Below are positions 1 to 5,676 of a DNA stretch of 6,248 bases, piece by piece (within the stretch, counting starts at the first letter, position 1; every line of letters begins with the position of its first letter). The position numbers and the translations under genes were made by a program. The stretch comes from Pseudomonadota bacterium (lineage in GTDB: Bacteria; Pseudomonadota; Gammaproteobacteria; Burkholderiales; Rhodocyclaceae), in NCBI GenBank assembly GCA_023459095.1, contig JAEWVQ010000338.1:1-6248 (forward strand), written 5' to 3'. Below the pieces are notes generated by a model. The model did no database searches, was not told the DNA's origin, and was given only the letters and a program-made list of their open reading frames with translations.

Positions 1-2121
1 ATGGTGGGCGACCACGATCACCGCGCTCGCCAGCGCCTCGCCCTCGCGCGCCAGCAGCGCGGCCTCGGCGCGGGCGCCGATGTCGCCGACGAGCAGGGCC
101 GCGCCCCCGGCAGCGGCGACGCGCAGCACGCACGAGTCGTCATTGCCGCGCCGGTGCGCGGGCGCCGTGCGCTCGGCCGGCTCCGGGCCGAGGACGACGA
201 ACTCCACCGCGTCCCACACCCAGCGCTCGCCGCGCACGCAAGCCTCCGGCACCGCAGCGAGCGGATTCGCTCGCAGCGCCTCGCCCGCGATGATGCGCTC
301 CACGGCCACCGCATCGAGCACGCTGGCGGTGCCGCCGATGTGGTCACTGTCATCGTGCGACAACACCACGCGGTCGAGCCGCCGCACGCCACTCGCGCGC
401 AGGTAAGGCACGAGCACCCGTTCGCCGGCGTCGCTGCCCGTGCCGTAAGGCGGCCCGGTGTCGTAGAGCAGATCGCGGGTCGCGGTCTGCACGTGCACCG
501 CGAGGCCCTGCCCGACGTCGAGTACGGTGAGGCGAAAGGCCCCGGGCGACGGTCGCGGCGGCGACCACCCGAGCAGCGCGACCAGCACCAGAACCGCGAC
601 CGGCTTGCCCGACGCCGGTCGCGGCAGCAGCAGCACCGCGGTCGCCAGCGCGCCCGTCAGCGCCAGCGCCAATGGCGGCCGGGCCTGCTGCCACAGCGCG
701 AAGTCGGGCGCGGCAAGCCCCGCCATCACCCACATCATCCAGTCGGTCAGTAGGTGTGCCAGCGCCAGCGGCCACTCCGCCGGCAGCACCAGGGCCGACA
801 GCACCAGCGGCGTGACCACGAAACTCACCAGCGGAATCCCGATCGCATTGGCCAGCGGCCCGACCACCGAGAAGCTCTGAAACACGGCGAGCAGCAGCGG
901 CAGGCTGACCAGGCTGATCGCAAGCTGGATGCGCAGCGCACTGCGCCAGCCGGCGAGCGGCACCACACGCCCGCCGATCACGAACAGGATGGTGCCCACG
1001 GCGCAGAACGACAGCCAGAACCCCGGCGCCAGCACCGCCCACGGATCGAACACCAGCACCGCGCCGAGCGCCAGCGCGAGCACCCGGCTGGGAACGATCT
1101 CGCGTCCGCGCAGCAGTGCGGCGGCGACCACCAGCAGCATGACGAGCGCGCGCTGCACCGGAATGCCCATGCCGGCGAGCAGCGCGTAGCCGGTGCCCGC
1201 GGCCACCGCCGCGAGCGCGGCGAGCTTGGCCGTGGGCAGGCGCAGCGCGAGCCAGGGCACGCGGCGCCAGAGCGCGCCCGCGCAACCGCCGGCGAGCAGC
1301 GCCACCAGCGAGATGTGCAACCCGGAAATGGAGACCAGATGAGCGATCGAGGTGCGGCGGAACAGTTCCCACTGCGCATCGGGAATCGCACGCTGGTCGC
1401 CGATCGCGAGCGCGATCAGGATGCCGGCATGCGGCGCGTCGGGCAGTGCGCGGTGAAAGCGCTCGCGGATCGCGGCGCGCAGCCGATGCACCGCCGCCAT
1501 CGCGCCGCCGCCGTCGGCGTCCAGACGCTGGTTGCGGACGTCGGCACGGACGTAGCCGGTGGCGCGCACGCCGCGTTCGAGCAGCCAGGCTTCGTAATCG
1601 AAGCCGTCCGGATTGACGAAGCCGTGAGGACGCTTCAGGCGAACCACGAGGCGCCAGCGCTCGCCGGCGTCGACCCGGGGCGCGGCCGCGCCCTCCTCGC
1701 GGCCGCGATACCACGACAGCTGGATGCGCTCCGGCAGCGCGAGCGCGCCCCCGTTCGCCGCGGCTTCGTCCACCGCGAGCACGAAGCGCACACCGTCGTC
1801 GACGCGCTGCGGCAGCCCCACCACCCGGCCGCTGAGCTGCACGTCGCGCCCTTCCGCACTCATCGGCAAGGCCTCGGCGAGCCGCCATTCGGCACGCAGC
1901 CCTGCCCAGACGAAGCCGGCGCCGGCGGCGAACGCCGCAGCGAGCCCAAGCCCCATGAGCCGACGACCGCTTCCACCCCGCGCCCACCCGAGCCGAAACG
2001 CGAGCGCGGCGAGCAGGGTCAACGCGAAGCCGACGCCGAGCATCCTCTGCGGCGCCGGCAGCGTCGCCTGCGCCTGCAGGGCACAGACTCCGAGGAAGAA
2101 CATGAAAACGAACGTGCGCAT
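1..2121 (-). CDS. comEC: DNA internalization protein ComEC/Rec2 (3' end beyond window)
   Basis: ComEC forms the inner-membrane channel through which single-stranded DNA enters during natural transformation. The minus-strand frame with codons on 3n+1 boundaries stays open across the whole interval (707 codons visible). Regions in order: N-terminal membrane segments; a DUF4131/OB-like region containing the family-typical RPHGFVNPDGFDYEAWL; a polytopic Competence domain with SISGLHISLVALLAGG (His about 269); and from about residue 530 a metallo-beta-lactamase-like domain with VLDVGQG (Asp about 535) and SHDDSDHIGG (H589, D591, D593, H594), the family's metal-site motif. The last visible residues, IVVAHH, normally precede a conserved Gly-Ser, so roughly 80-110 residues are probably cut off by the window edge. 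The start is uncertain: in-frame ATGs lie at 2145, 2121 and 2103. I chose 2121 because MRTFVFMFFLG gives a typical start and AGGGG lies upstream, though about 14 nt away. The gene is divergent from the DUF2062 gene. The family call is firm; actual competence is not shown. Confidence 0.95.
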   Translation of the reverse strand, partial: MRTFVFMFFLGVCALQAQATLPAPQRMLGVGFALTLLAALAFRLGWARGGSGRRLMGLGLAAAFAAGAGFVWAGLRAEWRLAEALPMSAEGRDVQLSGRVVGLPQRVDDGVRFVLAVDEAAANGGALALPERIQLSWYRGREEGAAAPRVDAGERWRLVVRLKRPHGFVNPDGFDYEAWLLERGVRATGYVRADVRNQRLDADGGGAMAAVHRLRAAIRERFHRALPDAPHAGILIALAIGDQRAIPDAQWELFRRTSIAHLVSISGLHISLVALLAGGCAGALWRRVPWLALRLPTAKLAALAAVAAGTGYALLAGMGIPVQRALVMLLVVAAALLRGREIVPSRVLALALGAVLVFDPWAVLAPGFWLSFCAVGTILFVIGGRVVPLAGWRSALRIQLAISLVSLPLLLAVFQSFSVVGPLANAIGIPLVSFVVTPLVLSALVLPAEWPLALAHLLTDWMMWVMAGLAAPDFALWQQARPPLALALTGALATAVLLLPRPASGKPVAVLVLVALLGWSPPRPSPGAFRLTVLDVGQGLAVHVQTATRDLLYDTGPPYGTGSDAGERVLVPYLRASGVRRLDRVVLSHDDSDHIGGTASVLDAVAVERIIAGEALRANPLAAVPEACVRGERWVWDAVEFVVLGPEPAERTAPAHRRGNDDSCVLRVAAAGGAALLVGDIGARAEAALLAREGEALASAVIVVAHH

Positions 2122-2130
2122 GAGCGCCGA

Positions 2131-2147
2131 TAATGCCCCTGGCATTA
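2131..2147. promoter_or_regulatory. Perfect 7-bp dyad between comEC and the DUF2062 gene
   Basis: TAATGCC-CCT-GGCATTA is a perfect inverted repeat with a 3-bp spacer just upstream of the chosen comEC start, in the divergent intergenic region. It has the size and symmetry of a dimeric repressor site. On the minus strand it overlaps a weak promoter-like pair, TTGCTT and CATTAT, 18 bp apart. If comEC really starts at 2145, the dyad would lie in its first codons instead. The binding protein is unknown. Confidence 0.35.
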
Positions 2148-2224
2148 CATGCGAAGCAAGGGCGGAACGCCGCCAAATGCCGCCACGAGGACGCACGCTT
2201 TCAAGCTAGAATTCCCGGCCCGAA

Positions 2225-2770
2225 ATGAAAGCCCGACTCAAGCGCCTACTGCCGCAGCACGACGCCGTCCGCGACAACCGCTGGCTGCGCCCGTTCGCCA
2301 ATACCCTGCTGCATCCGCGGCTATGGCACGTCAACCGCCACTCCGCCGCCGGGGCGGTCGCGGTCGGGCTGTTCTGCGGCCTGGTGCCGGGGCCGCTGCA
2401 GATGCTGAGCGCGGCGGTCGCCTGCGTGCTGTTCCGCGTCAATCTGCCGATCGCGCTATTCACCACGCTGTACACCAACCCGCTCACCATCGTGCCGCTG
2501 TACGTTGCCGCCTACGGCCTGGGCGCCTGGGTGATGGGGGTCGATGGCGGCGACTTCACCGCTCCGCCGGAAATGTCCGGACTCGACCTCGGCGGCTGGG
2601 CGATCGCGCTCGGCGACTGGATGATCGGCCTGGGCAAGCCGCTCGCCCTCGGCCTGATCGTGCTCGCCGCCGGGCTGTCGCTCACCGGCTACCTCGGCGT
2701 GCGCGCGGCCTGGCGGATCTGGCTGATCCGCGCGTGGCGCCAGCGCAGCCGGCGCCGCTCCACGCCCTGA
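2225..2770 (+). CDS. DUF2062 family inner-membrane protein
   Basis: This complete 181-aa protein matches the DUF2062 family of small integral membrane proteins, whose biochemical function is not established. The N-terminus is basic and cytoplasm-like (MKARLKRLLPQHDAVRDNRW), followed by the family-typical NTLLHPRLWHVNRHSAAGAVAVG. Hydrophobic segments lie at about 41-70 (with GLVPGPLQM), 76-105 (containing the conserved TNP at 84-86) and 137-160. A strongly basic tail (RQRSRRRSTP) closes the protein. No Shine-Dalgarno sequence precedes the ATG. A TAGAAT at 2207-2212 could be a -10 element and would give a very short leader, but no good -35 is visible. The gene is divergent from comEC and convergent with lolD, whose stop codon is 9 bp away. 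DUF2062 genes often sit beside comEC in betaproteobacteria (from memory), which does not prove a shared role. Confidence 0.9.
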   Translation: MKARLKRLLPQHDAVRDNRWLRPFANTLLHPRLWHVNRHSAAGAVAVGLFCGLVPGPLQMLSAAVACVLFRVNLPIALFTTLYTNPLTIVPLYVAAYGLGAWVMGVDGGDFTAPPEMSGLDLGGWAIALGDWMIGLGKPLALGLIVLAAGLSLTGYLGVRAAWRIWLIRAWRQRSRRRSTP

Positions 2771-2774
2771 ACCA

Positions 2775-2792
2775 CCGGCTCAGACCAGCCGG
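2775..2792. terminator. Short hairpin between convergent DUF2062 and lolD genes
   Basis: CCGGCT, a 6-nt loop, then AGCCGG forms a 6-bp GC-rich stem that overlaps the lolD stop codon and lies just after the DUF2062 stop. Its position suits a bidirectional stop for convergent transcripts. There is no T-run on either strand, so intrinsic termination is uncertain. Confidence 0.3.
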
Positions 2793-3466
2793 CCGTCCTC
2801 GAGGCGCAGCGTGCGCTGCGCGCGGCGGGCGAGCGCCTCGTCGTGGGTGACGATGACGAAACTGGTCGCCAGGCGCTCATTGAGCGACAACATCAGGTCG
2901 AACACGCTCTCGGCGGTGCGCCGGTCGAGGTTGCCAGTGGGCTCGTCGGCGAGCACGCACGCCGGCTGGGTGACCAGCGCGCGCGCGATCGCGGCGCGCT
3001 GACGCTCGCCGCCCGAGAGTTCGCCCGGGGTGTGGTCGAGACGGTGGCCGAGGCCGACTTCGCGCAGCATCGCCGCCGCCGTGGCATCGGCCTCGGCGCG
3101 CGCCATGCGCCGGATGTAGAGCGGCATGGCGACGTTCTCGAGCGCGGTGAATTCGGGCAGCAGGTGGTGGAACTGATAGACGAAGCCGAGCGCGCGGTTG
3201 CGCAGCGCGCCACGCGCCGCATCCGACAGCCGCGAGAAATCCTCCCCCATCAGGCGCACGCTGCCCGCGCTCGGTACGTCGAGCCCGCCGAGCAGGTGCA
3301 GCAGCGTGCTCTTGCCCGAGCCCGAGGCGCCGACGATGGCCAGGCGCTCGCCGCGCGCCACCGCCAGACTCACGCCACCGAGCACCGCGACCGCATCCGC
3401 GCCTTCGCGAAACTGCTTCTCCAGCCCCTCGCAGGCGAGCACCGTGTGTTCCGTGATCTCATTCAT
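2780..3466 (-). CDS. lolD: Lipoprotein-releasing ABC transporter ATPase LolD
   Basis: LolD hydrolyses ATP on the cytoplasmic face to power release of outer-membrane lipoproteins from the inner membrane to the periplasmic carrier LolA. The 228-aa protein is full length and carries every ABC motif: Walker A GASGSGKST (46-54), Q-loop Gln98 in FVYQFHHLLPEFTALENV, signature LSGGERQR (150-157), Walker B VLADEPTGNLD (171-181) and switch His208 in IVTHDE. The QFHHLLPEFTALENV stretch is characteristic of LolD among the related MacB/FtsE ATPases. The ATG lies inside the end of the permease gene (8-bp overlap). GGAGG at 3476-3480 sits 9 nt upstream, so translation is probably coupled to that of the permease. 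The gene ends 9 bp from the convergent DUF2062 gene, so no further lol gene follows it. Confidence 0.96.
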   Translation of the reverse strand: MNEITEHTVLACEGLEKQFREGADAVAVLGGVSLAVARGERLAIVGASGSGKSTLLHLLGGLDVPSAGSVRLMGEDFSRLSDAARGALRNRALGFVYQFHHLLPEFTALENVAMPLYIRRMARAEADATAAAMLREVGLGHRLDHTPGELSGGERQRAAIARALVTQPACVLADEPTGNLDRRTAESVFDLMLSLNERLATSFVIVTHDEALARRAQRTLRLEDGRLV

Positions 3467-4715
3467 AGCGCAGCGCCTCCGCCGGGTTCACCTTCGAGGC
3501 GCGCCAGCTCGGATAGAGGGCGGCGAGCAGGGTCAGCACGAAGGACACCGAGACGATGCTGATCACATCGGCGGCGAGCACCTTCGAAGGCAGTTCGTTG
3601 ATGTAATAGATTTCCTTGTTCCACAGCGTGGCGCCGGTGAGCGCCTCGAGCGCGGGAATGACCACGTCGAGGTTGTGCGCGATCGCCAGCCCGCCGACCA
3701 CGCCGGCGACCAGCCCGACCAGGCCGATGATCGCGCCCTGCAGCACGAAGATCGTCATGATCGACGCCGGGCTCGCCCCCAGGGTGCGCAGGATGGCGAT
3801 GTCGGCGTACTTCTCCTGCACCGCCATCACCAGCGTGGACACGATGTTGAACGCGGCCACCGCGACGATGAGGAACAGGATCAGCGTCATCATCGTCTTC
3901 TCCAGCGCCACCGCGCGAAAGAAGTTGGCGTGGCTGCGCGTCCAGTCGCTCACCGCGAGACCGCCGCTCGCCATCGACGCGGCCAGCTCGCGCGCCACTC
4001 GCGGCGCGGCGAACAGATCGTCGAGCTTGAGGCGCACGCCGGTGACGCCGTCGCCCATGCGGTACAAGGCCTGTGCGTCGCCGAGGTGGACGAGCGCGAG
4101 GCCGGAATCGTACTCGTACATGCCGGCCTCGAAGATGCCCACGACCTCGAACTGCTTGACCCGCGGCAGCACCGCCGCAGGCGTCACCAGCCCCTGCGGC
4201 GCGATCAGGGTCACCTTGTCGCCGAGCTGCACACGCAGCGCGAACGCGAGGTCGCGGCCGAGGACGATGCCGAAGCGCCCGGCCTGCAGCGCATCGAGGC
4301 TGCCCGCCTTCATGTGGCGGGCGAAGTCGGCGACCTTGTCCTCGGTCGCCGGCAGCACGCCGCGCACGAGGGTGCCGCGCACCGCCTCGTCGAACGACAG
4401 CATGCCCTGCTCCTGGATGTAGGGCGCGGCCGCCTTGACCGCCGGATGGCGACCGGCGTCGTCGGCGACCTGCTGCCACGACAGCGGGCCGCCGTCGAAG
4501 CTCTGGATCTGCACGTGCGAGGCCACGCCGAGAATGCGCGTGCGCAATTCCTCCTGGAAGCCGTTCATCACCGACAGCACGACGATGAGCGCGGCGACGC
4601 CGAGCGCGATGCCGAACATGGAGACCAGCGAGATGAAGGAGATGAAGCGGTTGCGGCCCTGGGCACGCTTGCGCGAGCGCGTGTAGCGCAGGCCGACGAG
4701 AAATTCGTAACGCAT
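3459..4715 (-). CDS. lolC: Lipoprotein-releasing ABC transporter permease LolC/E (possibly LolF-type)
   Basis: This is the membrane subunit that, with LolD, extracts mature lipoproteins from the inner membrane and passes them to LolA. The 418-aa protein is the usual family length. It begins MRYEFLVGLRYTRSR, has a first membrane helix at about 27-50 ending in the typical VMNGFQEELRTRILG, and then a large periplasmic MacB-like domain (about 50-270). Three further helices form the FtsX region (about 275-300, 319-347 and 382-402), and the end is the family-typical YPSWRASKVNPAEALRYE. The stretch around 170-190 (LIAPQG...LPRVKQFEV) is where the LolA-contacting hook of LolC would fall; this is an inference. 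I chose the ATG at 4715 for family alignment, although no Shine-Dalgarno sequence precedes it; the frame stays open upstream to about 4874. No second permease gene is visible, so one protein may serve as both LolC and LolE. Confidence 0.94.
   Translation of the reverse strand: MRYEFLVGLRYTRSRKRAQGRNRFISFISLVSMFGIALGVAALIVVLSVMNGFQEELRTRILGVASHVQIQSFDGGPLSWQQVADDAGRHPAVKAAAPYIQEQGMLSFDEAVRGTLVRGVLPATEDKVADFARHMKAGSLDALQAGRFGIVLGRDLAFALRVQLGDKVTLIAPQGLVTPAAVLPRVKQFEVVGIFEAGMYEYDSGLALVHLGDAQALYRMGDGVTGVRLKLDDLFAAPRVARELAASMASGGLAVSDWTRSHANFFRAVALEKTMMTLILFLIVAVAAFNIVSTLVMAVQEKYADIAILRTLGASPASIMTIFVLQGAIIGLVGLVAGVVGGLAIAHNLDVVIPALEALTGATLWNKEIYYINELPSKVLAADVISIVSVSFVLTLLAALYPSWRASKVNPAEALRYE
3476..3480 (-). 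promoter_or_regulatory. lolD ribosome-binding site inside the permease gene
   Basis: On the minus strand GGAGG lies 9 nt before the lolD ATG and within the last permease codons. It fixes the lolD start and, with the 8-bp gene overlap, suggests coupled translation. Confidence 0.75.
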
Positions 4716-4780
4716 CGAGTCAGCAACGGGGTCGATCGACAAGGGCGGCATTGTCGCCGGTCTGGCGCGGCGATGGTGAG

Positions 4781-4807
4781 AAAAAAAGCGTTGCCGGCTG
4801 CAAGCGC
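4781..4807 (-). terminator. Intrinsic-terminator-like hairpin upstream of lolC
   Basis: Read on the minus strand, GCG-(bulged C)-TTGC, the loop AGCCG, and GCAACGC form a 7-bp stem with one bulge, directly followed by seven T's. This is the layout of a Rho-independent terminator. It points towards lolC and ends 65 bp before its ATG, yet no minus-strand gene lies upstream of it. It could end an unannotated short transcript, block antisense transcription from the right-hand genes, or attenuate the lolCD message. The stem is short, so the call is tentative. Confidence 0.45.
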
Positions 4808-4875
4808 GCCCGTCATCGCGCGCGCCACCCGCTCCGGGTCCGGCGGCGGCGCGCCGACTCGGCGGCGCGCGCACT

Positions 4876-4891
4876 GTTGACCCAGGTCAAC
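4876..4891. promoter_or_regulatory. FNR/DNR-like dyad GTTGACCCAGGTCAAC
   Basis: This is a perfect 16-bp dyad with 6-bp arms and a 4-bp spacer. The core TTGAC-N4-GTCAA differs from the FNR consensus TTGAT-N4-ATCAA by one symmetrical change per half. CRP/FNR-family regulators, including the nitric-oxide-responsive DNR/NnrR type, use sites of this form. It lies 130 bp before the first paralog's ATG and about 160 bp before that of lolC, so the target could be either. Its position relative to any start site is unknown, and functional identity is inferred. Confidence 0.5.
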
Positions 4892-4940
4892 GAAGACGGT
4901 GCCTTGCGCGCGCTGCCGCACGGATGACTGTCCCCTCACC

Positions 4941-4950
4941 CCCAGGTCAT
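4941..4950 (+). promoter_or_regulatory. Second, half-site copy of the FNR-like element
   Basis: CCCAGGTCA at 4941-4949 repeats 4881-4889 exactly 60 bp further on. Only the right half (GTCAT) resembles an FNR half-site; the left half is degenerate. Its centre lies about 40 bp before the start site that would follow from the CATTAT at 4970-4975, which is the usual activating position for FNR-type proteins. It may still be chance. Confidence 0.25.
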
Positions 4951-4969
4951 GCTATTTCAATGATAACGG

Positions 4970-4975
4970 CATTAT
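4970..4975 (+). promoter_or_regulatory. Possible -10 element for the first paralog gene
   Basis: CATTAT matches four of six positions of TATAAT in the only AT-rich stretch before the gene. No good -35 lies 17 bp upstream, which would fit an activator-dependent promoter. The prediction is weak. Confidence 0.25.
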
Positions 4976-5007
4976 TCACAAAGCCGTGACAGGTTCGAAT
5001 CATCATC

Positions 5008-5012
5008 AGGAG
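5008..5012 (+). promoter_or_regulatory. Ribosome-binding site of the first paralog
   Basis: AGGAG lies 8 nt before the ATG at 5021 and supports that start. It sits between two copies of the direct repeat CGAATCAT (4996-5003 and 5015-5022), the second of which runs into the start codon. Confidence 0.75.
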
Positions 5013-5020
5013 AACGAATC

Positions 5021-5560
5021 ATGGACTGCAAGATCGATCCGCCGAGCGACCCCAGGCCGGCGTGGTTTGCCGGCACCATCGTCGAATTCGAACAACTCGC
5101 GGCACTGATGGCGGACATCTGCGTCGGCGAACGAAAGCGCCGGCGTGGCCTGCTCGCCCGCGTGACCTGGGAAGCCATGCTGCTCGGCGTGCTCGGCATC
5201 GGTGCAAATCAGTTGGTGATGGCTGACACCGCATCGCCCCCGTCCGCGGTGTTCGTGTCGCAATCGGCGCTGGCGGTGGTGTTCGGCCTCGTGCTGCTGT
5301 TCGAGTGCCTGCGCTTCATCGAAGGCCATCTGTCGGCGGTGGAACTGCACGCCCGCTTCGCCACGCTGGCCACCGAGGTCGTACACCGCGACGCCTTCGT
5401 CGATGGCGTGAATCCGGCCGCCGACGGCCATACGCGCCTGTACAAGGAACTCGGCCGCTTCGCCCACGCCCGCCAGCACCACCAGGTTGTCGTTCCGTCC
5501 CTGCTGCGCGCCGGCTTTACCGTGGTCTCACCCCCTGAGCAGTCGCGGCGCCGGGGCTGA
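5021..5560 (+). CDS. Hypothetical two-helix membrane protein, paralog 1
   Basis: I do not recognise this 179-aa protein. A cytoplasm-like N-terminal region (PAWFAGTIVEFEQL, then ERKRRRGLLAR) is followed by two predicted membrane segments at about 50-67 and 80-97, joined by a short linker. After them comes the core LVLLFECLRFIEGHLSAV (90-107), then a helical region LHARFATLATEVV and a tail with RFAHAR and VVVPSLLRAGF. With basic residues before the first helix, both ends probably face the cytoplasm. Cys34, Cys96, Glu95, His103, His110 and His149 are all kept in the neighbouring paralog. The start is supported by AGGAG 8 nt upstream. The FNR-like dyad lies 130 bp upstream. Conserved Cys and His could mean metal or redox sensing, but nothing here demonstrates that. 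Base composition resembles that of its neighbours, so I see no sign of recent transfer. Confidence 0.8.
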   Translation: MDCKIDPPSDPRPAWFAGTIVEFEQLAALMADICVGERKRRRGLLARVTWEAMLLGVLGIGANQLVMADTASPPSAVFVSQSALAVVFGLVLLFECLRFIEGHLSAVELHARFATLATEVVHRDAFVDGVNPAADGHTRLYKELGRFAHARQHHQVVVPSLLRAGFTVVSPPEQSRRRG

Positions 5561-5602
5561 CCCCGCCGGACCCGGCGGATCGCGGCGCCGGCGCCGCGAT
5601 CC
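5553..5602 (+). terminator. Chain of hairpins with a perfect 26-bp palindrome between the paralogs
   Basis: Three stems follow one another: GGGG-CTGA-CCCC (5553-5564, spanning the stop codon), CCGCCG-GACC-CGGCGG (5563-5578), and the perfect palindrome 5577-5602 with 13-bp arms, GGATCGCGGCGCC and its complement. Neighbouring stems share two bases, so they partly compete. No T-run follows, so this may be a partial or Rho-assisted terminator, an RNA-stabilising structure, or a DNA-binding palindrome. Confidence 0.5.
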
Positions 5603-5662
5603 ATTCCGGGTAATGAAACCGACATCAGCGGCGAGCATCATCGGCGGACCCGATCACGACTC

Positions 5663-5667
5663 AGGAG
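5663..5667 (+). promoter_or_regulatory. Ribosome-binding site deciding the start of paralog 2
   Basis: AGGAG lies 9 nt before the ATG at 5677 but only 3 nt before the in-frame TTG at 5671. The spacing favours the ATG as the true start. Confidence 0.75.
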
Positions 5668-5676
5668 ACCTTGCGC

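Larger units (their letters stand above)
4716..5020. other. Intergenic region between divergent lolC and the paralog pair
   Basis: I see no convincing gene in these 305 bp. The left half is extremely GC-rich; the right 80 bp is clearly AT-richer and promoter-like. The region holds the lolC-facing hairpin with its T-run, the FNR-like dyad at 4876-4891, its partial copy at 4941-4949, and CATTAT at 4970-4975 as the best -10 candidate for the right-hand gene. For lolC, GACAAT on the minus strand at 4750-4755 is a possible -10 with a poor -35. Open frames crossing this region on both strands look like GC-driven artefacts. Confidence 0.6.

Noticed and set aside
1..2133. Plus-strand open frames 1-753 and 754-2133
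   Set aside because: They are in register opposite the comEC codons, rich in Arg, Gln and His, and lack recognisable domains, so they are GC-driven mirror frames.
350..2176. Long minus-strand open frame (608 codons) over comEC
   Set aside because: Its translation is Arg/Ala-rich low-complexity sequence with no membrane segments or motifs. The adjacent frame on the same strand gives an unmistakable ComEC.
4841..4870. GC-rich repeats resembling a hairpin around CGCCG-ACT-CGGCG
   Set aside because: The stem is only 5 bp in a nearly pure GC stretch, with no T-run, and is expected by chance.
4716..4874. Upstream extension of the permease reading frame
   Set aside because: The frame stays open and would add 53 residues, but those are Arg/Ala-rich and unlike the family N-terminus, and they would span the terminator-like hairpin. 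The MRYEFLVGLRY start fits the family length.
3198..4880. Plus-strand open frame of 560 codons opposite lolC
   Set aside because: It lies antisense to a confident permease gene and has the same Arg/His/Asp-rich mirror composition. No family resemblance is visible.
4568..4939. Minus-strand frame of 123 codons across the intergenic region, as a possible leader peptide
   Set aside because: It has no ribosome-binding site, low-complexity composition, and largely overlaps the lolC start in another frame.
5671..5676. TTG start for paralog 2, two codons upstream
   Set aside because: AGGAG would be only 3 nt away; the ATG at 5677 has normal 9-nt spacing.
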